DNA of 6,021 bases. Origin: Anaerolineaceae bacterium. GTDB lineage: Bacteria; Chloroflexota; Anaerolineae; Anaerolineales; Anaerolineaceae. A model generated the notes under the pieces. That model was not told the origin of the DNA and searched no databases. It was given only the letters and a program-made list of their open reading frames with translations. This document shows, in pieces, positions 1 through 5,723 of the stretch. Location: the NCBI GenBank assembly GCA_021107195.1, contig JAIOTF010000048.1:1-6021 (forward strand), in the 5' to 3' direction. Numbering within the stretch: the stretch's first letter is position 1; every line of letters starts with the position of its first letter. A program made the position numbers and the translations under genes.

Positions 1-1718
1 GAGATAATATTAAGATCGCCGACGGAAAAGGCTTCGTGACTATTTCTGATGGCAATCATTTTTTGTAAACCGTAAAAGATCATCCTTTCAATGGAGGAAG
101 CTTGAGAGCGGCTGTTTGCTTTTTCCCAATCAAATGTGGGGCGGTGCATCCAGCGGCTGTCATTTGATTTTGCGGCGTCATCACGAAATGAATAGTCATT
201 CAGGGTGCCGATCTCATCACCCAGATAGATGAGGGGGATGCCGCCAACGAAGAGCAAAATGCTATGGATCAGCAGAATTCTGCTGATCGAAAGTGAAATA
301 TCTTTTTCGGATTTTTCATTGATAGCCTGCTCCAAACCAGCAAGCGAAGCACAGGTGCCCGAAATCCTGGCATCCCCGGTGCGCGGGTTTTCCTGGAAAG
401 GCAAACCGCGAGCAAAGCTGCCTTTGAAGCGGCCGGTGTAGAATGCGTTGAGAAATTGACGATGATCGTAACCGTTGATGCCTAATTGAGCCGCTTCCTG
501 GTCGGAAAATGTCCAGCCAATGTCGTCGTGGCAGCGCACGTAGTTGACCCAGGCGCAGCTATCCGGGATGGTGTGCCGGCTCTGCAACGCTCGTTTCAGG
601 AGTTTGACTTCGCGGGTGGCAAGCGAATTCCATAGCAAGGCCATGAGAAGAGGATTATATGAAAGTTGACATTCTTCAGGTGAAATGTATTTGGATACCT
701 CATCCGGGTGAACAATGGCTTCTGATTTGAAGAGCAGAGACGGGGCTGCAATTCGGGTGACGGCATTAAACGCCTGGATGAGCATATGCGTTTCAGGTAG
801 GTTTTCGCAACTCGTCCCCATTTCTTTCCAGATGAAGGCTACTGCGTCAAGCCGCAGGACTTCGACACCGATACTGGCAATGAAAAGCAGCTCCTCGGCC
901 ATTTTATTGAAAACCATGGGATTGGCATAGTTCAAATCCCATTGATAGGAGTGGAAGGTTGTCCACACCCAGCGATTGATTTCCGGGTTGAAAGAGAATG
1001 AACCGGGTCTTTCTTCCGGAAAGATTTCGCGCAGATGTTGTTCATAAGCATTGGGCTCATGGCGATCAGGAAAGGTCCAGTAAAAGCTTTGATAGGTTTG
1101 ATCACCTTGCTTTGCTTTCATAGCCCATTCGTGTTCATCGGATGTGTGGTTGAACACAAAATCGAGAACCAGGGATATATTCTCTTTCCGTAATTTGAGG
1201 GTCAGCTTTTTCAGGTCAGATATCTTTCCTAGTGCAGGATTTACTTCACGATAGCTGCTCACCGCATACCCGCCGTCGTTATTGGTTTCGGGGCATTTGT
1301 AAAGCGGCATGAGGTGAAGGTAGTTCAACCCTAATTCCTTAAAATAAGGGATTTTCCGTTCAATGCCTTTCAGGTTTTTGGCAAACAGATCAACATAACA
1401 AACACCGCCGAGCATTTGATTCGATTTGAACCATGCCGGATTGGCAGCACGGTGTTCATCAAGCGTCTTTAATTCCGGTTCTCTTTCAAGCCAGCTGCGG
1501 ACGATGACAAACAGAAGTTGTTCCAGATGGTAAAAGAAATCGTAATTGCTGCCGTAAAGATGCAGGAGCAATTCAAAGAGCCTTGGAAAGTTAGTTTCCA
1601 GCCGGGTCAGGAAACTCTTCCACTCAGTAGAGGTGGTATCGATTTCAGGAAATTCATTCCTGATCCGAGGAATTAAACGAGAAAGGGCCAGTTTTGCTTT
1701 ATTAATTTGGTACGTCAT
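1..1718 (-). CDS. ams: Amylosucrase (GH13 subfamily 4), C-terminus cut by window edge
   Basis: Cytoplasmic glucansucrase: transfers glucose from sucrose to an alpha-1,4-glucan and releases fructose. The frame is open for 572 codons to the window edge; the Neisseria polysaccharea enzyme (NpAS, 636 aa) implies about 60-65 residues of the C-terminal beta domain are missing. ATG at 1718 is the start because an in-frame TGA lies two codons upstream; the ribosome site is weak (AAAGAG, 11 nt away). Residues about 1-100 form the helical N domain typical of the family, followed by GGVCYVDLF and the barrel. Catalytic residues by motif: nucleophile D291 (LRLDAVAF), acid/base E333 (FKSEAIVH), D398 (HDDIGW), plus H191, R289 and H397. 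The -1 subsite salt-bridge pair is D148 and R522. Acceptor-site residues R230, D399, R420 and R451 are kept, which favours polymerising amylosucrase over a purely hydrolytic relative. It lies 112 bp after aglG and probably belongs to the same operon. Alternative: sucrose hydrolase of the same subfamily. Confidence 0.95.
   Translation of the reverse strand, partial: MTYQINKAKLALSRLIPRIRNEFPEIDTTSTEWKSFLTRLETNFPRLFELLLHLYGSNYDFFYHLEQLLFVIVRSWLEREPELKTLDEHRAANPAWFKSNQMLGGVCYVDLFAKNLKGIERKIPYFKELGLNYLHLMPLYKCPETNNDGGYAVSSYREVNPALGKISDLKKLTLKLRKENISLVLDFVFNHTSDEHEWAMKAKQGDQTYQSFYWTFPDRHEPNAYEQHLREIFPEERPGSFSFNPEINRWVWTTFHSYQWDLNYANPMVFNKMAEELLFIASIGVEVLRLDAVAFIWKEMGTSCENLPETHMLIQAFNAVTRIAAPSLLFKSEAIVHPDEVSKYISPEECQLSYNPLLMALLWNSLATREVKLLKRALQSRHTIPDSCAWVNYVRCHDDIGWTFSDQEAAQLGINGYDHRQFLNAFYTGRFKGSFARGLPFQENPRTGDARISGTCASLAGLEQAINEKSEKDISLSISRILLIHSILLFVGGIPLIYLGDEIGTLNDYSFRDDAAKSNDSRWMHRPTFDWEKANSRSQASSIERMIFYGLQKMIAIRNSHEAFSVGDLNII
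267..288. repeat. 22-nt perfect palindrome inside the amylosucrase gene
   Basis: Two 11-base arms meet at a central GAATTC, and each outer end is GATC. It spans codons for residues 477-484 (S-I-S-R-I-L-L-I), in a helix-like stretch just before the GGIPLIYLGDE motif. The reading frame passes through it unbroken and the encoded residues look normal for the family, so it is not an insertion. It may be chance from codon choice, or an RNA hairpin in the coding region; no function is shown. Confidence 0.55.
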
Positions 1719-1758
1719 TAATCAGGGTGCTCTTTAGTTCTAATAGGGATTGATAGAA

Positions 1759-1798
1759 TGCGCCCAACGATCACGCAAAATACGAGATGTTGGGCGCA
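1759..1798 (-). terminator. Intergenic hairpin between aglG and amylosucrase gene (weak terminator or RNA-stability element)
   Basis: The arms TGCGCCCAAC (1759-1768) and GTTGGGCGCA (1789-1798) are perfect 10-base complements. The 20-nt space between them can extend the stem by a further 3 and 2 pairs around a bulge and a mismatch, leaving a 7-nt loop. In the direction of transcription the stem is followed by TTCTATCAATCCC, not a real U run, so efficient factor-independent termination is doubtful. It starts 33 nt after the aglG stop codon. It may protect the 3' end of the transporter message, lower read-through into the enzyme gene, or be a protein-binding site. The rest of the 112-bp gap (1719-1830) shows only a poor promoter candidate (TTGGGC, 16 nt, TATTAG) whose -35 lies in the hairpin arm. 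Confidence 0.6.
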
Positions 1799-1830
1799 AA
1801 ACATTCACAAAAACAATTTAACCAGGTTAA

Positions 1831-2919
1831 TTAGCCTTTGACGGAGCCAGCCATCAAACCACGGACAAAGTAACGCTGAAGGGCGAAGAACACTGCCAGA
1901 GGTAGCAACATGGAAATAAATGCGCCAGCGGTTAGCACGTGCCAGTCCTGGCCGCGTGATCCCACCATCTCTGCCAAACGCATGGTCATCACCTGGACAT
2001 CAGGTTTGCTGCCGATGAAGACCAGCGCAACCAGATAGTCATTCCATACCCACATGAACTGGAAGATGGCAAAAGAAGCAAGTGCGGGAACGGAGAGAGG
2101 CAGCACCAGCTTGGTGAAGATCGTGAAATGTGAAGCGCCATCAATAAATGCCGATTCAAAAATGTCACGCGGGATGGTGCTGATGTAGTTGAAGAGCAGA
2201 TAAATTGCCAGAGGCAGGCCAAAACCTGTGTGCGCGAGCCAGACGGCAAGGTAAGTGCCGTTTAATTTGAGGTTCACATAGTCTTTCAGGACGGGGATGA
2301 GGGCCAGTTGCAAAGGCACAACCAGCAGGGCAACAACAATCACAAACAACGCTTTGCGGCCAGGGAATTTCATCCATGCAAAACCGTAAGCAGCGAAGGC
2401 GGCAATGAGGATGGGAATGACGGTGGATGGGATGGCGACAGCCACGGAGTTGAGAAAGGCGCTGGACATATCGGTGCCTTTTTCAGTTTTCGTTGTCCCG
2501 TCCGGGTTGTTGTAAGTGTACTCTTTGCCTGTCAAGACATTGGAATAGTTAGCGAAAGTTAATTTGGGGAAGATGACCCATTCCTGACCCTGTACGGCGA
2601 CGGTGCGTTCTCTGCGGTTGACCCATTGATAGCGTGTACCGTTACCGGCTTCAAAGCCCAATTGCAGAGTGTCATCGTCAGTGGTGAAGCCTTCTACTGT
2701 GATGGCTTCTTTCAAGTTGGTGTCTTCTGGCAATGCGATTTCACGCTCGGCGACCCATTCGCGGTGCGGCAGGAATTTCCACCACCCGGAGCTGAGAATG
2801 TCATCCCGTGTGCGCACGGAGGAGACCAACAAGCCGAGGGTTGGAATGGTCCACAAGGCGCAGATGATGAATAGCACAATATTGACAACCAGTTTACCTA
2901 GTTTCTGTTGCTTTTTCAT
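1831..2919 (-). CDS. aglG: Alpha-glucoside ABC transporter permease, AglG type (CUT1, MalG-like)
   Basis: One of two integral membrane subunits of a carbohydrate importer; with AglF it forms the channel opened by ATP hydrolysis. 362 aa. TM1 is at about residues 11-34 (VVNIVLFIICALWTIPTLGL). A polar stretch of about 115 residues (about 36-150), probably outside the membrane, precedes the five core helices; this insert is typical of AglG and absent from ordinary MalG/UgpE proteins. The EAA loop that docks the ATPase is at 255-274 (ESAFIDGAS, ending in LVLP). The core from FLNSVAVAIPSTVIPILIAAF to the C-terminal RGLMAGSVKG closely matches what I recall of rhizobial AglG. The start overlaps the aglF stop by one base (TAATG) and has GGAGG 7 nt upstream, so the two are translationally coupled. 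The substrate (sucrose, maltose or trehalose) cannot be read from the permease alone. Confidence 0.93.
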   Translation of the reverse strand: MKKQQKLGKLVVNIVLFIICALWTIPTLGLLVSSVRTRDDILSSGWWKFLPHREWVAEREIALPEDTNLKEAITVEGFTTDDDTLQLGFEAGNGTRYQWVNRRERTVAVQGQEWVIFPKLTFANYSNVLTGKEYTYNNPDGTTKTEKGTDMSSAFLNSVAVAIPSTVIPILIAAFAAYGFAWMKFPGRKALFVIVVALLVVPLQLALIPVLKDYVNLKLNGTYLAVWLAHTGFGLPLAIYLLFNYISTIPRDIFESAFIDGASHFTIFTKLVLPLSVPALASFAIFQFMWVWNDYLVALVFIGSKPDVQVMTMRLAEMVGSRGQDWHVLTAGAFISMLLPLAVFFALQRYFVRGLMAGSVKG

Positions 2920-2936
2920 TAGAAGGCCTCCCTCTC
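2917..2936 (-). promoter_or_regulatory. aglG ribosome binding site and TAATG stop-start overlap
   Basis: The purine run GAGAGGGAGG (2927-2936) contains GGAGG ending 7 nt before the aglG ATG at 2919. It lies inside the last codons of aglF (E-R-E-A-F-stop). The aglF TAA and aglG ATG share the base at 2919, the usual layout for coupling two subunits needed in equal amounts. Confidence 0.85.
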
Positions 2937-4031
2937 GCCGAATTGTCTGAGGTTATAGATCATGATGGGAATGACGGCAATTAATAGGAGGATAGCGATG
3001 GCTGAACCGTAACCAAAATTGCGGTTCGAGAAGAACTGGCGGTAGAACTGCGTACCAATTACTTCGGTACCATATTGACCACCCGTCATTACGATAACGA
3101 TGTCGAATATCTTTAAGAAGAAGATCACGATCGTGGTGGTTACAGTTATGATCGTGCCTTTGATTTGGGGGATGATGATCCCGAAGAAAATCTGGATTTC
3201 GTTTGCGCCATCCACCCGTGCGGCTTCGAGCAAGTCTTCCGGTACGCCTTTCAGGGCTGACGAGAAGACGACCATAGCAAAGCCTGTCTGCAACCAGACG
3301 CCAGCCAGGATGAGGAAGAGGTTGTTCCAGGGCTGGATGAGGGTTGTCCAGGCCTGCGGTTCACCTCCCAAGCCTACGATGACGGCATTCAGCAAACCGA
3401 TTTGTGTCAGGTTGGCAGGGCGGTAGTAGTAGATGAAACGCCAGATAACGCCTGCGCCAACAAAAGAGATTGCCATGGGGAGGAAGATGAGTGATTTGGC
3501 GACGGTTTCGAAGCTGCTGCGGTCTGCAAGGATTGCGATGAGCAACCCGAGGATTACGCATGCAGAGGTCCCGACCAAAATCCATAAGAGATTATTGCGG
3601 AAGGATTCAATCATCGCACGCTCGGTGAAGGCAGCTATATAATTGCTAAGGCCGACAAATTCAGTTGAGTTGCGATTCATGACACTTAAGTATAGTGTCC
3701 GGACGGTGGGAATGAGCAGGAACCATGTCAGAATAGCCATGGCCGGACCAATGAAAACGAATGGTTGAACGCGCCTTGTCCAGTCAGTTGGAAGCTGCTC
3801 AACCACCCAGTTCATCAGGAGGTAGAGAACTGCGACGCCACCAACGCCCCAGATGATGGCAACAAGTGCGATGACAAGTTTAGGCGCTTCACTATCCCGC
3901 AGGAACATGAACCCCCAGCGCATTACCATGAATGTGATGACAGGGACTGCGATGGAAACCAGGATTCGCAATCCGTTTGCCCCAAGCCAGACCAGTGGTG
4001 ATGCTTTCTTTGTTTTCGTCAGTGTTTGCAT
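2919..4031 (-). CDS. aglF: Alpha-glucoside ABC transporter permease, AglF type (CUT1, MalF-like)
   Basis: Partner membrane subunit of AglG. I prefer the ATG at 4031 (370 aa), which has AAAGGAGG with 9 nt of spacing. The frame is also open to ATGs at 4037 (spacing only 3 nt) and 4067 (382 aa, no ribosome site, extra basic residues). With the 4031 start, two extra N-terminal membrane helices (about 22-42 and 51-76) precede the six-helix permease core that begins near residue 90, giving about eight segments as in MalF/AglF. The EAA loop is at 269-288 (EAARVDGANE, ending in GIIIP). The downstream stretch LKIFDIVIVMTGGQYGTEVI is characteristic of AglF. The gene sits 227 bp after the binding-protein gene, separated by a strong hairpin, and overlaps aglG. 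Substrate is inferred from neighbours: an alpha-glucoside, most likely sucrose. Confidence 0.93.
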   Translation of the reverse strand: MQTLTKTKKASPLVWLGANGLRILVSIAVPVITFMVMRWGFMFLRDSEAPKLVIALVAIIWGVGGVAVLYLLMNWVVEQLPTDWTRRVQPFVFIGPAMAILTWFLLIPTVRTLYLSVMNRNSTEFVGLSNYIAAFTERAMIESFRNNLLWILVGTSACVILGLLIAILADRSSFETVAKSLIFLPMAISFVGAGVIWRFIYYYRPANLTQIGLLNAVIVGLGGEPQAWTTLIQPWNNLFLILAGVWLQTGFAMVVFSSALKGVPEDLLEAARVDGANEIQIFFGIIIPQIKGTIITVTTTIVIFFLKIFDIVIVMTGGQYGTEVIGTQFYRQFFSNRNFGYGSAIAILLLIAVIPIMIYNLRQFGEREAF

Positions 4032-4040
4032 CTTCATTTT

Positions 4041-4048
4041 CCTCCTTT
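4041..4048 (-). promoter_or_regulatory. aglF ribosome binding site that decides the start codon
   Basis: AAAGGAGG, close to a full anti-Shine-Dalgarno match, ends 9 nt before the ATG at 4031 and 3 nt before the ATG at 4037. It lies downstream of the ATG at 4067, so the longest frame would have to be translated through it. This argues for the 370-aa protein. Confidence 0.75.
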
Positions 4049-4187
4049 GCTGAATCTTTACTTGCATACCCGAAGCATTAATTCCTTTTCATTCTCATTT
4101 CGGGTTTACCAGCAAAATTACACGTTGAGATGCTGTGACTTAAAACGACTGCTGATTATTTAGATTGTACAATATTTGGGCGGAATG

Positions 4188-4221
4188 GCAGGGGGAAAAG
4201 GCGTACGCCTTTTCCCCCTGC
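4188..4221 (-). repeat. Perfect 34-nt inverted repeat between aglE and aglF (intercistronic hairpin)
   Basis: Two perfectly complementary 17-base arms; in RNA this gives about 15 pairs with a GUAC loop. The outer part of each arm is GCAGGGGG / CCCCCTGC, followed by an AAAAGGC / GCCTTTT inner part. It begins 37 nt after the aglE stop codon. Downstream on the minus strand the sequence is CATTCCGCCCAAATATTG, with no U run, so it is not a standard terminator. The position, right after the binding-protein gene and before the permeases, matches hairpins such as the malE-malF REP elements that block 3' exonucleases and raise binding-protein output over permease. The rest of the gap (4032-4187) has a 10-bp palindrome ATTGTACAAT (4164-4173) and no convincing promoter. 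Confidence 0.8.
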
Positions 4222-4258
4222 TTGCTAAATGATATTTATGGGTTGATTGACCAACGAT

Positions 4259-5605
4259 TTACTCGGGCCAGCCAGCGTCAATTTCTTTCAGGACGGTGTC
4301 CAGATCAGCGGTGCCGCTCACCCAGTCAGTCATTCCCTTCCAGAAGGTGCCAGCACCAACTTCGCCGGGCATCAGGTCGGAGCCATCGAAGCGAACGCTG
4401 TCGGCGTTCAAGATGATCTCGGCAACGCCGCGGTCAACATCATTGGTGTACCAATCGAGGCTTGAGTCATAGTGCGGGGAAATTGCGCCACCGGACTGTA
4501 CCCAAACTTTGATGGAATCGCCCTTGGTGAAGTATTCCATAACCGCACGAACTTCGGGGCGGTCATTGAACATGGCCATAATGTCGCCAGCAACCAGAAC
4601 CGGTTTCCCATAGGCATCATCGATCGGAGGCAGGTAGAAGAAGTCATAATCTGTGCCTGCTTCAAGGCCTTCGGGGAAGAAGCTGGTGATGAAGTTACCC
4701 TGCTTGTGCATCCAGCACTTGGGCGGATCATCAAACATCGGAACCGGGGAGTCGCCGAAGAATGTGGTAACGATGGAGGCGCGACCGCCATAGACATAAT
4801 CGTCATTGAACCAGATTTCGGCGAGTGTGTCAGCAGCATTTTTGACTTCGGGTGAATCAAAGGCCAATTCGCCAGTGGTCCACTTGTCGTAGTTTTCCAG
4901 TGAGGTGGTGCGCAGCATGACTTCTTCTAACCAGTCAGTTGCGGGCCAGCCGGTTGCGGTACCGGATTCGATACCAACACACCAGGCAGTGTCGCCGTCT
5001 TCGGCGATTTGGGCGGTCAGAGCCAGCAGATCATCCCAGGTTTCGGGAACTGTGTAGCCTGCGGCTTCAAACTCGGCCTTCGGATACCAAACGAGGCTCT
5101 TGCCGTTCACGCGCTGCCAGACGCCAGCCATGATGGGGCCATCGGGGCCGGCCATGGTTGCCATGTCCAACCAGCTCTGGTTGTAGTTCTCAGTCAGGGT
5201 TGCGTCGTCGATGAAGGTGGAGATATCAATAACCTTGCCATCACGAACGAAGTTCGCCAGCAGACCGGGCTGCGGGAAGTCAGCGATATCGGGGGCGTCA
5301 CCGCCATCCACGCGGATGGAGATTGAGGTTTCGAATTCCTTCGAGCCTTCGTACTGGATATCAATGCCGGTGGCTTCTTCGAACGCGGCAACAGTGTTGT
5401 CGAATTTCACAGCATCTTCGTCGGTGAAGGGGCCGGTCATGGACACAACCGTGTCCTTGTACTTACCTTCGTAGGCAGCTGCCAGGTAGGAATCAACTTC
5501 TTCCACCTCTGCGGCAGGAGCTTCTACTTTCGGGGCGCAAGCTGTCAGGATCAACGCAAAGATGACCAAGACACTCAGGGGAAGCCAAAACTTCTTGTTC
5601 AACAT
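4259..5605 (-). CDS. aglE: Alpha-glucoside ABC transporter substrate-binding lipoprotein (AglE type, SBP family 1)
   Basis: Extracytoplasmic receptor that binds the sugar and delivers it to AglF/AglG. 448 aa. A lipoprotein signal peptide is clear: basic N-terminus (NKK), hydrophobic core at residues 6-20, lipobox L20-T21-A22-C23, so mature protein would be lipid-anchored at C23. An acidic, Ala/Pro-rich linker (about 24-40) tethers the two-lobed binding domain, which begins near TVVSMTGPF (52-60). The segment VDGGDAPDIADFPQPG (99-114) is the usual family-1 sugar-binding-protein signature. Aromatic residues likely to stack on sugar (W163, W173, W190, W220, W225, W368) are numerous, and the C-terminal RFDGSDLMPGEVGAGTFWKG fits the alpha-glucoside group as I recall it. 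C209 and C297 could form a disulfide. ATG at 5605 has AAGGAG 7 nt upstream. First gene of the transporter set, 118 bp after the regulator. Exact ligand is inferred as sucrose from the amylosucrase gene. Confidence 0.92.
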   Translation of the reverse strand: MLNKKFWLPLSVLVIFALILTACAPKVEAPAAEVEEVDSYLAAAYEGKYKDTVVSMTGPFTDEDAVKFDNTVAAFEEATGIDIQYEGSKEFETSISIRVDGGDAPDIADFPQPGLLANFVRDGKVIDISTFIDDATLTENYNQSWLDMATMAGPDGPIMAGVWQRVNGKSLVWYPKAEFEAAGYTVPETWDDLLALTAQIAEDGDTAWCVGIESGTATGWPATDWLEEVMLRTTSLENYDKWTTGELAFDSPEVKNAADTLAEIWFNDDYVYGGRASIVTTFFGDSPVPMFDDPPKCWMHKQGNFITSFFPEGLEAGTDYDFFYLPPIDDAYGKPVLVAGDIMAMFNDRPEVRAVMEYFTKGDSIKVWVQSGGAISPHYDSSLDWYTNDVDRGVAEIILNADSVRFDGSDLMPGEVGAGTFWKGMTDWVSGTADLDTVLKEIDAGWPE

Positions 5606-5612
5606 CTTTCTA

Positions 5613-5618
5613 CTCCTT
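5613..5618 (-). promoter_or_regulatory. aglE ribosome binding site
   Basis: AAGGAG ends 7 nt before the aglE ATG at 5605 and is preceded by an A-rich stretch, a strong site that fits a highly translated binding protein. Confidence 0.8.
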
Positions 5619-5625
5619 TTTTATT

Positions 5626-5637
5626 TGAATATATTCA
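5626..5637. promoter_or_regulatory. 12-bp perfect palindrome upstream of aglE, possible operator
   Basis: TGAATATATTCA is its own reverse complement and lies just upstream of the aglE ribosome site. On the minus strand it contains TATATT (5628-5633), a possible -10 hexamer, although no good -35 precedes it. A LacI-family operator would usually have a central CG, which is absent, so assignment to the adjacent regulator is uncertain. Confidence 0.3.
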
Positions 5638-5662
5638 GATTCTTTACTGGGATTTGGTATGA

Positions 5663-5690
5663 CTTATTTTGAATAGCTACCTCCTTTCAA
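5663..5690 (-). promoter_or_regulatory. Candidate sigma-70-type promoter for aglE
   Basis: A TTGAAA hexamer (5685-5690) and AATAAG (5663-5668, four of six matches to TATAAT) are separated by 16 nt on the minus strand. This is a modest match in an AT-rich gap, and expression from a promoter upstream of the regulator gene is equally possible since no terminator is visible after that gene. Confidence 0.3.
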
Positions 5691-5723
5691 GAAGTTATAT
5701 AGGCAGAATATTTTTTATCGGTA

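Noticed and set aside
229..930. Two plus-strand frames of about 70 codons opposite the amylosucrase gene
   Set aside because: The minus-strand frame is a complete, motif-rich GH13 enzyme; the plus-strand frames carry no domain or ribosome site.
3100..3426. 108-codon open frame on the plus strand
   Set aside because: Antisense to aglF; composition is Lys/Arg/Pro-rich without a domain, typical of an antisense shadow.
4032..4067. Twelve-residue longer N-terminus of AglF (ATG at 4067)
   Set aside because: No ribosome site precedes that ATG, while AAAGGAGG sits correctly before the ATG at 4031.
4164..4173. ATTGTACAAT palindrome as an operator or aglF promoter
   Set aside because: Ten-base AT-rich palindromes are not rare, and no suitable -10 lies at the right distance from TTGTAC.
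4188..4221. Classical factor-independent terminator after aglE
   Set aside because: The stem is strong but no U tract follows it on either strand, and the permeases downstream have no convincing promoter, so full termination here is unlikely.
4472..4855. 127-codon open frame on the plus strand
   Set aside because: It lies fully antisense to aglE, has no ribosome site or recognisable domain, and reflects the codon bias of the real gene.
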